From Eunapius fragilis (taxonomy: Eukaryota; Porifera; Demospongiae; Spongillida; Spongillidae), in assembly GCA_963681505.1 (NCBI GenBank), contig OY811992.1, positions 3,225,072 through 3,289,071 on the forward strand: a stretch of 64,000 nt of DNA, given 5' to 3'. The position numbers were made by a program, and so were the translations under genes. The notes under the pieces were generated by a model. The model did not search any database. It had not been told where the DNA came from and worked only from the letters and a program-made list of their open reading frames with translations. Every line of letters starts with the position of its first letter. Position 1 is the stretch's first letter. Positions 37,301-45,870 of the stretch are shown here, in pieces.

Positions 37301-38458
37301 CCACCCCATGCATGAATGCATGTTTGTGCGGCTGATTATAATTAAAGGCATGTTGTGCAGCAAATGGGAAAGCCACCAAACCATGAATATACTTCTAGAA
37401 CTTAAATTAGACTCCCTCAGTATGCTCACGTGTAAAATCACAAGGTACTTGTATTTGCTTGTAGTTCCACCGGGTGTTCTGGACATACAAGAACCTGACA
37501 GGTATGAGTCATTATGTATGCATACTTACATGCAAGATCGGTGACACGTGCATGCACCCGCGGGATCATCCTTGGGGGACATGTTGTGATACTACCCTTA
37601 AGATAGGCTGCAGACACCACTACACAAGGCTGCCTGGTATGAATACCACAGCGTGTGTAAGTTACTAGTGGAAGGCGGAGCATCACTTCTCATCAAAGAC
37701 TACAAGGTGAGTCATTGCTTTGAACATTGTCACTGGAAATGTGACAGACTGTGTGAGGCATGCGTCTGTGGTGTGTGGGGTACAGCACTTTGAACTTGGT
37801 GTTCATTTGGTTCAGCCTGCGGTCATTGGACTACTATTGCACCATTACCCTTGCCCCCCCCCCCCCCCCCCCCCATACACAAATACACAAACACACATAC
37901 ATGTACATGCATGCCAACATGTGCACACTCACATAAAGGGTGATTTGAAAGTCGCACAAAATCATTGAATTGGTAGAACTGGTATAACTCCGGAGCGGAG
38001 CATGGAAAAATTATGCTATTGAACCAAAAAACATGCCAGTGATTAATATAAAGTTATTAATTAGTAGTTCCAAAAGTTACTGCTCAGTTTATTTAAATGT
38101 TCAATTCTGGAGTTGTACCATTTTGCGCAATTTTCCAATTACCCTGTACACATCCTAACACAATGTTTTTTATTTTCTCCTTCAAAACTCCCTTACGCAG
38201 GGTAATGTACCATCCAAAATGCCTGCTGATGATACAGATCTGGTAGACTATCTCAAAGGTGATATACTAGTCTTTTGTAGTCACTATGCATATGAGATAT
38301 ATTGAACTACACGATAGTTCAATCCAACATCACAGCTGTGGACTGTGCCATTTTTAGGATACTTTGAATGCATGCAATATGTGCTTTATAGCAATTATTT
38401 AATAATGTAATTCCTTTCTGCAGAACTAGAGGAAAAGCAAAAAATCAAACAGCAATGA
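30069..38458 (+). CDS. RING finger - coiled coil - ankyrin repeat protein (multi-exon)
   Basis: Plus-strand gene, probably an E3 ubiquitin ligase. Exons seen: about 30069-30214 and 30268-30344 (complete C3HC4 RING: CVICMGL, CGHRYCETCI, HKCPTCNK), 31936-32085 and 33065-33173 (coiled coil, EEQWEVKKKKLQDELERVE), 33604-33816 (ISVKLTFPEKGFEATDIVL, a beta-rich unit), 34106-34223, 34497-34543, a 23-nt exon 34786-34808, about 36417-36485, 37165-37285, 37465-37501, 37607-37706, 38201-38258, 38424-38458 (TGA). The end has ankyrin repeats (DDKGWTPLHYAAQHGRESIV; TPLHKAAWYEYHSVCKLLVE) and a GNVPSKMPADDTDLVDYLK tail that resembles the ankyrin end of diacylglycerol kinases zeta/iota. Phases agree from 31936 to 34808 and from 37165 to 38458. 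The joins 30344 to 31936 and 34808 to 36417 do not, so exons are missing or it is two genes. Start ATG is uncertain. Confidence 0.7.
30345..31935. other. Large intron of the RING gene; one MITE, no exon resolved
   Basis: AT-rich. It contains the MITE at 30509-30735 and a G-run of about 32 bases near 31746-31778. At least one exon must lie here, because the phase of 30344 does not match that of 31936, but I could not identify it. Confidence 0.4.
30509..30735 (+). mobile_element. MITE copy A (GGGACAGTGTCCAGCAAAATCACCC family)
   Basis: A 227-bp copy with inner-left sequence GCAAAATCACCCTTGTGATA and right end GGTGATTTTGGTGGACACTG. It shares an interior with the copies at 36.7 and 39.9 kb (TTTGATAGAAGCTCTTTGGA). 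No coding capacity. Confidence 0.8.
32230..32301. repeat. (GT)n microsatellite
   Basis: About 35 GT units in an intron of the RING-ankyrin gene. Confidence 0.96.
32531..32905. repeat. About 41-bp minisatellite (GGAGAGGCCATGGTGTGGTA)
   Basis: About nine copies of a 38-43-bp unit, AGTAATGGAGGAGAGGCCAT followed by GGTGTGGTAAGGAGTGTGTG, in the intron before exon 33065. Confidence 0.95.
33174..33603. repeat. GT-rich then CA-rich intron with CACATGCCCACA units
   Basis: This intron of the RING gene is GT-rich at its 5' end and becomes CA-rich (TACACACATGCCCACACGCA type, about ten imperfect copies) towards the acceptor. The two halves are partly complementary. Confidence 0.85.
33893..34065. repeat. 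CCTTCTCTTCCCCATTCCAT pyrimidine repeat
   Basis: About seven imperfect copies of a 21-24-bp pyrimidine-rich unit upstream of exon 34106-34223. Confidence 0.85.
34326..34376. repeat. (CA)n microsatellite
   Basis: CA simple repeat in an intron of the RING-ankyrin gene. Confidence 0.93.
35097..35303 (+). CDS. Small unrecognised frame inside a RING-gene intron
   Basis: A 68-codon frame starting MSKRDDKMIGRTIDGLTTYD and ending in TGA, with mixed composition that looks protein-like. The frame upstream (34880-35096) is also partly open but has stops (near 34986), so this could be a decayed retrocopy. No family recognised. It sits in the intron between 34808 and 36417 and might also be the end of a separate gene. 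Confidence 0.35.
   Translation: MSKRDDKMIGRTIDGLTTYDRVALRSNNVPRKGTYHNVVELNSYMQYSEIQHNQKRIKKSVWQERSFR
36674..36894 (+). mobile_element. MITE copy B
   Basis: Left end AGTGTCCAGCAAAATCACCC, right end decayed (GGGTGGGCAATGTCCC). Same interior as copies A and C. It lies in an intron of the RING-ankyrin gene. Confidence 0.78.
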
Positions 38459-38616
38459 CATGACAGACATAGCATTACATTTCCTATTATGCAGTGTGTC
38501 TAGTTTTCAAATGCTAGATTTCTGAGAGTCCACTAAATGTATATCTCACAGCATTCAAAATATTTCAAATGCAATAACAGTAGTTACCAAATTGTGCTTG
38601 TCCTGGAAATACACAG

Positions 38617-39303
38617 CAGTGTTTCCCCCAGCGCCATGCTCTAGCGTGGCGCATTCCAGGCGATAAATGTGTGGGCTATGAATTTAATTAGCACTTGGTT
38701 GCTTTGTCATGTGTGGTTTCTTTAAATTTTAATTTATATACCTTACATCATTAAATGTTTCTAATTATATCCTGACAAAACCCGTTTTTAGTACTATATA
38801 ACCAGGCAACATAGCATAATAGCTCAGGTGTTATAGCAATGGCAACGAGGTCAAGCGAAGTAGAGATTTCAACTGTACGTAAAAAACGCAAAGGAGGTCA
38901 TAAAATAGGGTACTGTTCATCGTGGAAAGAAGACTATCCCTGACTAGTTCCATCTGAAGATACGGCTGGCATCGTGACAGGACTTCTATGTGAAATATGC
39001 AAATGCAAGGAGAGCAGCAGTTCTGGTATCTGGACAACTGTACCATGCACGTCCCTCCTAAAGGATTTTATATTGACTACTAGACATAGGAATAAACAAG
39101 CTGATTATATAAGTTACTCGCGATCATGTCCGGAAAAAAAGTGTATACAATTTTAAGGAACGAGCTCTACCCGCTGCATATGCTATAGCGTGGCCCATAA
39201 ACCAATCTTTATCACCTATCTACCCAGTTTACTTAACACCTAGTAATCACCTATATTCATAAGCGTGGCGCTATTGAAGCGCCACGCTCTGGGGGAAACA
39301 CTG
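38617..39303 (+). mobile_element. Non-autonomous hAT-type element
   Basis: A 687-bp element with terminal inverted repeats CAGTGTTTCCCCCAG and CTGGGGGAAACACTG, followed by a GCGTGGCGC-type subterminal repeat at each end. CACAG flanks both ends (38612-38616 and 39304-39308). hAT elements normally give 8-bp duplications, so this is either eroded or a shorter duplication. The interior has a single BED-type transposase remnant, and most of the transposase is absent. Confidence 0.78.
38839..39156 (+). pseudogene. hAT transposase N-terminal (zinc-finger) remnant
   Basis: One frame from ATG 38839 to a TAA at 39154-39156, broken only by TGA at 38941-38943. Before the stop it reads IGYCSSWKEDYP; after it LVPSEDTAGIVTGLLCEICK and WTTVPCTSLLKDFI. 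This is the BED-like N-terminal module of hAT transposases and ZMYM-related proteins, where a Trp usually stands at the position of the stop. The catalytic and dimerisation parts are missing. Confidence 0.7.
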
Positions 39304-39541
39304 CACAGACCCCCAGTTTTAGTAACATCCCACCCATAAATTTTACCACTTTCAAACGCACTGAGTGCATGAAATTTGTCATGAACTTGCAGCAATATGA
39401 TTAAAGCAGGAAATGCACTGCTCTCCTTTGAACAGTCCTACAAAGGCATCAAACATCTTACCAAACCCTTCTGTTATATTTCAACTTTCCCTAACCCCAA
39501 CTGAGAATCAAAAACACACACAATCCCAAGTTAGATCTCAC

Positions 39542-39638
39542 CTTATTATATCCACTGTATCTTAAAGGCAGTGAGCCACTCAGAGATCCAACGCATAACC
39601 GTAAAGCCTTCCACTTTCAGCTCACGAGGGATGATCTC
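39542..39638 (-). pseudogene. Prostaglandin-reductase-like exon relic
   Basis: On the minus strand the frame reads EIIPRELKVEGFTVMRW and then a W-rich helix (ISEWLTAFKIQWI), resembling the C-terminal part of PTGR1-type NADPH-dependent reductases (family pattern YKELRMEAFVV.RW). Two TAA codons follow the last Ile, just before a GTGAGA donor. No other exon of such a gene was found nearby. Identification rests on a short stretch only. Confidence 0.35.
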
Positions 39639-39822
39639 CTTAGTCACATGATGAGCTGCAGGTGTGTCAAGCGGTATTACAGGAGTTAGAGCATTAATTA
39701 CTCTCAGCAAGAACTGTTCTGATGGAGCACGCTATTTACATTCATGCACAGCATAAACATAAACACATGTAGTACATACATTTCATGATAACTTCAATTT
39801 TTTTAAAAATCTGTCATTATTT

Positions 39823-40062
39823 GGGACAGGGTCAAGCAAAATCACCTTCCAGGTAGTTTTTCACGTTTACAAATTTTTTGATCTTCCGTGAACTCCAAAG
39901 AACTTCTATCAAACGGTCGTTACGCATCCAAAATTGGACTATCCCTCATAAAGTTATTAGGCACTGAATTAATAATTAGCCAATGTGAGCGTTATTTTTC
40001 TTTTGCTTGTCCTGGAAAATTTGAAAAAGTATCACCAGTGTGATTTTGCTGGACACTGTTCC
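39823..40062 (-). mobile_element. MITE copy C (inverted orientation)
   Basis: Starts GGGACAGGGTCAAGCAAAAT and ends GTGATTTTGCTGGACACTGT, with the shared interior in reverse orientation relative to copies A and B (CTTCTATCAAACGGTCGTTA). About 240 bp. Confidence 0.8.
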
Positions 40063-40365
40063 ATTTCCTGTTCATGATGCAGCCTCAAAATATGAATGAA
40101 CAGTACACATCAACATCTGCTAGTTACCTGTAGCTGGCTCTTACAGATTGTACTGGGAGATAGCTCCACAGACTGATACTCTTCCAGAAGTGTTCATTGG
40201 CTCAGAACCACTTCAAAGAACTCACCACCAACCTAACATGTGCAACCTAGGACATGTATTGTTAAAGAGGAACCCTACATATGCTGGGCTGCCATGAAAA
40301 AATTATTAACATTATTTTTGCATCAAAACAGACTCCATCCAGCAAAGAAATAAATACTACCACAG

Positions 40366-40525
40366 CAACACTATGCACATTGCATCCATGCGTTTCATAG
40401 TTGTCATAGCAACACTATGCACATTGAATCCATGTGTTTCATAGTTGTCACAGCAACACTACGCACACTGCATCCATGTGTTTCATAGTTGTCATAGCAA
40501 CACTACGCACATTGCATCCATATAT
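40366..40525. repeat. 44-bp minisatellite
   Basis: Almost four copies of a 44-bp unit, CAACACTATGCACATTGCAT then CCATGTGTTTCATAGTTGTC. Confidence 0.92.
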
Positions 40526-40560
40526 AGATAATCTCCCACAATTTAAATAAATAATACAAC

Positions 40561-40561
<1 letters not shown>

Positions 40562-40600
<39 letters not shown>
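40562..40600. repeat. (GT)n microsatellite
   Basis: About 18 GT units. Confidence 0.95.
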
Positions 40601-40601
<1 letters not shown>

Positions 40602-40945
40602 ACATTTGGTGTGTGTTTTTATTTCTGTGTAACTATATAGAAACTTCTGCATTGTAAAAACCAAGCACATGCTGATAGGAAAGGGCTCTGTTGTACATCA
40701 AAGCTTTAAGGGTGTTGGTAGAATGGGGCACTCAACAGATTTGCTCTGAGACGTCATACAATGTTTCTCAGTTTCTGAAGCTATTGACATTACTAATTGG
40801 GCGGAATGTGCTCTATTTGCAGGAACCTGTATGGCAACATAATTAAATACATGATATGTTACAGTGCATGTATGCATGTGTCATGTGTATTGTGCAAGTG
40901 TGCATTTATGGTGTGCGTTTTTTCTCATATGTGGCCTTCTGTTCA

Positions 40946-40981
40946 AGCCCGTAGCCAGGTCTGGAAAAGGGGGGGTTCGGA
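40946..40981 (+). repeat. Terminal-type repeat GCCCGTAGCCAGG...GGGGGGGTTCGG
   Basis: Matches, in inverted orientation, the sequence at 45487-45526 (reverse complement GCCTGTAGCCAGG then GGGGGTTCGG). The pair encloses the Penelope-like element and hAT fragments. They may be the two ends of one foldback element or two members of a repeat family. Confidence 0.5.
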
Positions 40982-41452
40982 AAGTAATAAATGTGAACCT
41001 AACTAGTGGGCGGTGGCCAAGTTGCCCGATACGAAGAGTAAACCATATGTAACGACAGACTTTGGCCTGGGAGGAGTCTGGGACGGAGCCCTAACAGTTT
41101 GCAATGTTTAATATTGTGTCTCAATACTACATGTATATTGTGTTGTAACATGCAGATAGAATGAAATGACTTGCTTTTTTGCATTCAGTATGATTATTGA
41201 ACGGCACAATGAACGATGGACTGCATGGGCCAGTACGCATGCGCATTGTACATGTGAATCGATCTACGGGCATCATACTCCCGGCCCCATGAACTATGCT
41301 TCTGATCCAATGCTGAGACGTAAGTATAATGGCACAAAATACTATACTTTATACTGAATATAAGGATACAATTATACACACAAGTACAGTGACAGAGGTT
41401 TGAACCTGAATTCAAGGGTGGATGATACAGTCAAGTTCAAGCTTCCTTGGGT

Positions 41453-41621
41453 GCAAACGGGCATAGTGTGTGATGACTTCATCAGTGTTCAAGCCGATCT
41501 ATTACATTGTGGATGTCTGGCAGGGAGCAAGACTTGCTGATGATAAGGTTCAAACAGTGTCCACTACAATGGACGTAAGTGGCTAGAGGAGCAGCTTGTT
41601 GGATCCGTGCTTGCACCCCAA
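41453..41621 (-). mobile_element. hAT-like transposase fragment, left member of a 169-bp direct repeat
   Basis: On the minus strand it reads IQQAAPLATYVHCSGHCLNL, then IISKSCSLPDIHNVIDRLEH, the conserved block of the DUF4371/hAT-type transposases. An equal 169-bp copy lies at 45091-45259 in the same orientation, with about five differences. Nothing else of the transposase is visible. Confidence 0.65.
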
Positions 41622-41659
41622 TGTATTGGCAAGGGAAAAGGGTGGTGCCCTCCCGCTCT

Positions 41660-41815
41660 GAATAGACCTACAGACAGCTCAATGCAGTGTTCCAAGCAGA
41701 TTCTTACCCTACGCCCAGGCTAATTGATCGTTCAGGAAGGGCCGGTATATCACCACTTTAAATGTTGCCCAGGGCTATTGGCAGGTGGCGATGGCTATAA
41801 CCTCAAGGCACTTAG
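41660..41815 (+). mobile_element. Ty3/gypsy reverse transcriptase fragment
   Basis: Reads DSYPTPRLIDRSGRA and, after a one-base shift near 41744, YITTLNVAQGYWQVAMAI, which is the RT block preceding and including the D..RGYWQ-type motif of gypsy elements. Only about 50 codons remain. Confidence 0.6.
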
Positions 41816-41911
41816 TAGTGTTGTGCTTGGAAATTGGTTTGCATTACACTGAAGTGGTCCCAATTAGGTGGCGCTATTGACATGTCCTTTAAATGTCAGA
41901 CTCCCTCCTAA

Positions 41912-44188
41912 CAGACAAACAGGAGGGCGCTCAAAGGTTCCTATGAGGAACTTTTGAAGCACGCAGAAACGGAAGCCAAGGCAATCAAGAGAGAGAGAGA
42001 CCAAAGCTCTCAATTGAAACTTGAAGGTGAAAGACCACCAAAAAGGCCCAAAACCAGCCAACAAAGGTATGACATTGACCAAATGCGCACTGAGACTTGT
42101 ATAACCTCCCAATGCCCTCTAGAAACCCGGGCAGAAACAAAAACAAGTACTCGCAAGAGGGACACTCCTGGAGAGATCGTCCTGAGCGGAAGTAAAAGCT
42201 CAAGGAGTTATAGACACAGACTCATGAATAGGCGCATGTATAATTTGAACAAAACTTTGAATAAAAAAAGTCTATGCAAAAAACATATGCATGACAATGT
42301 GGTCAATTTATCGTCATACACACCCATTCAGACAGAGCTTGACATACTTTCAAAGGGGCTCAGTTTTATCCCATATACACGATGCCTTGATAGAGATGTA
42401 ACAGAAGAAACTGAAAGTTTCATACGTAAACTAAGACTCAGGTACATTCACAGATTCCCTCAAACCAAACCGAATCCATTCAGACTCAAATCTACACAGA
42501 CTCCCAAACCCACAGACTGTCAGGACCTAGAAAACCTGATCAATAGAATCCGACTCACAATGTCTCAGATCCATCCCACCACAGGTTGGTACAACCTCCC
42601 AAGAAATGGTATGAGCATAATCAAGAAACTGTCCAAAGAACATGATGTGATCATCAATACAGCAGACAAAGGAAGCTCTATAGTCTTACTGGACAGGGAG
42701 AAATACGTGGAAGCAGGCCGTAAACACCTAGATGACAAGCAGACATACACCAGACTAACTGCAGACATCACAGACACCATCAAAAAAACTATAACAATGA
42801 AGCTAGGCAGGCTGTGCGAAATGAACCTGCTTAGTAAGTCACACTACAAATTCTGCCTACCCCCAGCTGACCATAAAACAAGCCTAATGTATTTTCTCAT
42901 CAAACTGCACAAAAACCCACATGCATACAGACCCATCTGCTCGTGTGTCAACAGCGTAACCTCTAACATCTCTAGATTCCTAGACCACTGGCTCAAACAA
43001 GCCGTCAGACTTCTCCCATCATACATAAGTGACTCCACCCACTTCATAAAGACTATTGAAGACATAACCTTTGCTAAAGACATTTTACTTTGCTCAATTG
43101 ATGGTACAAACATGTACACCAATATTCCCATAGACGAAGGAAACAGAGCGGCAATCAGAGCTCTTGAAAACTTGAAATGCCAAACAGACATGCCAAACAT
43201 GGCAGCCCTAACTGAGCTCCTAGACTTGATCACTAAAAACAATGTCTTCGAATTCGATGGAGAATTCTATATCCAGACAAAAAGAGTACCAATGGGCAAC
43301 ATCATGGCCCCATCATACAGTGGTATCTTCATGGGTGAACTAGAAACAAAACTCATAGACCTACAGTCCGACAAAATTAAACTATGGGTTCGCTACATTG
43401 ATGACATCTTTGTGGCTTGGCAAGGCACCCAGACCGACTTTGATAACTTTGTCCAACAGTGCAACAAACTGCACACCTCCATCAAATTTACTAGTGAATG
43501 CTCTACGACTGAAATAAATTTCCTGGACATGACCGTATTCAAAGGCCCAAATTTTCAACAGAGACAAAAACTGGACATCAAAACGTTCAAAAAACCTACA
43601 AACAAACAGGCATACGTCCATGGATCCTCTTATCACTCTCCTGGGATCGGGAAAAGCATTGCCCTGGGCGAATCATACAGAGCCCTCCGCACCAACACGG
43701 ACAAGACCAACTTCCTCAAACAGATCGATAGCGTCCAAAACGCTCTCCTATCAAGGGGATACAAACAGACAGTTATAAAACCACTGAACAGACGTGTACG
43801 TTTCAAAGACAGACACACAGTCCTATACAAAAACAAACGAACCAAGACACAAACACTTGGTACACCTACAATGGTACTGACATACAATACCCATGTATCC
43901 CAAGCTCAAAAAGAACTAAACAAGATCTGGGAAGATGTCCAACAGAATCCCATACTAAACGCACTCTACCCAATGCCTCCCGGTATTGCCCAAAAAAAGA
44001 ATCGGTCGCTAGGCAACATACAAGTCTCGGCAAAACTAAAAAAACAGACGCCAAGAGAAATGCCACCAGACTACCAACCAATCGATGTCTACCAACACTG
44101 CAGAGTACCAGCAGAATATCCAAGAAACATCCTGAAACACAAAGAGAAAACATCAGACCTCATCCGATTCCCGACAGAAATCACTTAG
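41912..44188 (+). CDS. Penelope-like element reverse transcriptase (no GIY-YIG domain)
   Basis: One frame of 744 or more codons without interruption; it is open from about 41912, and the upstream-most residues have no ATG (first in-frame ATG about 42082), so the start is not settled. The N-terminal part is basic (ERPPKRPKTSQQ). RT landmarks: INTADKGSSIVLLDREKY, YFLIKLHKNPHAYRPICS, LLCSIDGTNMYTNIP (catalytic Asp), PMGNIMAPSYSGIFMGELE, VRYIDDIFVAW (two catalytic Asp) and INFLDMTVF. This order and the ADKGS and Y.DDIF signatures fit Penelope-like elements. A GIY-YIG endonuclease is not found in the frame or downstream, so it is of the endonuclease-lacking kind or has lost it. A hammerhead-like fold lies about 75 bp past the stop. 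Confidence 0.82.
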   Translation, partial: QTNRRALKGSYEELLKHAETEAKAIKRERDQSSQLKLEGERPPKRPKTSQQRYDIDQMRTETCITSQCPLETRAETKTSTRKRDTPGEIVLSGSKSSRSYRHRLMNRRMYNLNKTLNKKSLCKKHMHDNVVNLSSYTPIQTELDILSKGLSFIPYTRCLDRDVTEETESFIRKLRLRYIHRFPQTKPNPFRLKSTQTPKPTDCQDLENLINRIRLTMSQIHPTTGWYNLPRNGMSIIKKLSKEHDVIINTADKGSSIVLLDREKYVEAGRKHLDDKQTYTRLTADITDTIKKTITMKLGRLCEMNLLSKSHYKFCLPPADHKTSLMYFLIKLHKNPHAYRPICSCVNSVTSNISRFLDHWLKQAVRLLPSYISDSTHFIKTIEDITFAKDILLCSIDGTNMYTNIPIDEGNRAAIRALENLKCQTDMPNMAALTELLDLITKNNVFEFDGEFYIQTKRVPMGNIMAPSYSGIFMGELETKLIDLQSDKIKLWVRYIDDIFVAWQGTQTDFDNFVQQCNKLHTSIKFTSECSTTEINFLDMTVFKGPNFQQRQKLDIKTFKKPTNKQAYVHGSSYHSPGIGKSIALGESYRALRTNTDKTNFLKQIDSVQNALLSRGYKQTVIKPLNRRVRFKDRHTVLYKNKRTKTQTLGTPTMVLTYNTHVSQAQKELNKIWEDVQQNPILNALYPMPPGIAQKKNRSLGNIQVSAKLKKQTPREMPPDYQPIDVYQHCRVPAEYPRNILKHKEKTSDLIRFPTEIT

Positions 44189-44261
44189 AGATGGATCACG
44201 TGCACCGCCAAACCCACCGGAAATGAGATATTTAAACACTAGACTTGCTCAAATACGCCAT

Positions 44262-44320
44262 TCCCAATCACCTGAAGAAGGAATAAAGTTATTCCGAAAC
44301 CGGTCGTGTTTATTTTGGGA
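44262..44320 (+). ncRNA. Candidate hammerhead ribozyme (type I, minimal stem III)
   Basis: Elements in order: stem I 5' strand TCCCAA (44262-44267) and CAC (44269-44271); core CTGAAGA (44272-44278) matching CUGANGA; stem II GGAATAA/TTATTCC (44280-44286 with 44289-44295, loop AG); core GAAA (44296-44299); two-base-pair stem III AC/GT closing a CG loop; cleavage-site C (44305); stem I 3' strand GTG (44306-44308) and TTGGGA (44315-44320). All helices are perfectly paired. One A (44279) lies between the core A9 position and stem II, which the consensus lacks. Penelope-like elements are known to carry hammerhead motifs (Cervera and De la Pena 2014). Activity is not shown. Confidence 0.6.
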
Positions 44321-44411
44321 GAGAATAGATTTGCCATGGACCTGAGTTTTGTGAAAGCGGTTGAGACAGAAGACGATGTTGTAGGTTTCTTGAAAAAACT
44401 TGTAATCATTC

Positions 44412-45053
44412 ATGGTATCGTGTTTGTATTGTGTTTCTGTGAAACTGCAAAAAATATGTACCCAACAGAACGATCAGTCTAAATGCTCTCCCATACATAT
44501 ATACATGTATAAAAAGAATGCTCTAAACCTCCATTTCAGACAGAGACAAAGTGTTGAGTCCCCGCACAAAATATATAACGCCATGTGGCAGTCACACCTT
44601 TTCCGTCAATTTGACGCTTTAATAGGAATGAAAAGGATTAGATGGTACCAGCCTAAAATCCCAGAACACCCGAGCATCCTAATCAGCAATCACACAGCCG
44701 AAAACAAGGCTTGCCAAACTAAATGGATACGATATGTAAATGCCCCCGAAATATACATGGAACCCTCGGAATACATGCTTGTACCAAACCGAAATTACAA
44801 ACGTGTTGCCACTTGGTCATATATAACAGACCTCAAACATAACGAAAAAAACACGCAAACTGTAATAAATGGTTTAAACCTAGATGTCAAATACAGGACT
44901 CAACCTAATTCTGAAATGTCTTCCTCCCTCCTGCTCTTCACCTCTCAGCTTGATGATTACGTCGATGACAATGGCCCAAAACCCGGAAGCACAGCCATGG
45001 ACTTGCGGGGACTAGTGGGGGTCTCTCGCTCTCGTTCAGAGACGAGAGCATGA
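44412..45053 (+). CDS. Unrecognised frame downstream of the Penelope-like RT
   Basis: 213-codon frame with normal amino acid composition (GMKRIRWYQPKIPEHPSILI; LVPNRNYKRVATWSYITDLK), ending just after a GCTCTCGT/ACGAGAGC hairpin. No domain recognised. It could be a second frame of the Penelope-like element or an unrelated exon. Same strand as the RT. Confidence 0.35.
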   Translation: MVSCLYCVSVKLQKICTQQNDQSKCSPIHIYMYKKNALNLHFRQRQSVESPHKIYNAMWQSHLFRQFDALIGMKRIRWYQPKIPEHPSILISNHTAENKACQTKWIRYVNAPEIYMEPSEYMLVPNRNYKRVATWSYITDLKHNEKNTQTVINGLNLDVKYRTQPNSEMSSSLLLFTSQLDDYVDDNGPKPGSTAMDLRGLVGVSRSRSETRA

Positions 45054-45090
45054 GGATGGAACGGTTGCTGGGTTCTATTTGTCAACCATT

Positions 45091-45259
45091 GCAAACGGGC
45101 ATAGCGTGTGATGACTTCATCAGTGTTCAAGCCGATCTATTACATTGTGGATGTCTGGCAGGGAGCAAGACTTGCTGATGATAAGGTTCAAACAGTGTTC
45201 ACTACAATGGACGTAAGTGGCTAGAGGAGCAACTTGTTGGATCCGTGCTTGCACTCCAA
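45091..45259 (-). mobile_element. hAT-like transposase fragment, right member of a 169-bp direct repeat
   Basis: Same 169-bp sequence and orientation as 41453-41621. It lies about 40 bp beyond the stop of the unrecognised frame and follows unrelated sequence on its right. Confidence 0.65.
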
Positions 45260-45486
45260 CACGATCAGAGGACAACTAAAATTAAACATTTCTACCGTGC
45301 TAGTATAGACGGGCTGGCCCTGGCGCGGGTTGGTTAACCGTTTTTGGTTTAACTTAAAGGCTTCAGCTGCAACACTGGGATGCATGTATAATTACTATAT
45401 GGGTCAGAAGGCCTCTAATCGCCTCGGAGAGTGGCCGGGACCTGTACCATACTTCCACATAGGCGGACCTTGACCTTCTGAAGGGG

Positions 45487-45526
45487 GGGTTCGATCGAAC
45501 CCCCCGAACCCCCCCTGGCTACAGGC
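45487..45526 (-). repeat. Foldback GGTTCGATCGAACC with GCCTGTAGCCAGG end
   Basis: A near-perfect palindrome (GGGGGGGTTCGATCGAACCC) is followed by CCGAACCCCCCCTGGCTACA. The latter is the inverted partner of the sequence at 40946-40981. Confidence 0.55.
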
Positions 45527-45870
45527 ATGTTGTTGCTGGTTGGTTATCCATCATTCTTCCAACTCATAGCAAACACCGTGTCAGCATCAAGTTGTACAGA
45601 GGCCATGACCAGCCTGCCCTCACTGATTCCCTCTGCTGCTGCCTTGTGCTTGTCATGTTCATTCTCTAGGTTAACATTCTCTAGTAGTCATCGATGTAGT
45701 AGCTGTGTGTATAACCAATCCCAGTTATGTTACATTGATGACAACATGATGTCATCCTTTGCAACCTTTACTACATGCAATAGAACATGGTGCTAAAATA
45801 ACAGCTCTGAAACAAGTATCTCTGCATGGATCTTCACGATTGTAACCAGTATAACGGGGGGTGTCTGCAG

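Noticed and set aside
44189-45053. GIY-YIG endonuclease downstream of the Penelope-like RT
   Set aside because: Searched by eye for the GIY/YIG pair and its Cys-rich linker in all forward frames; none found.
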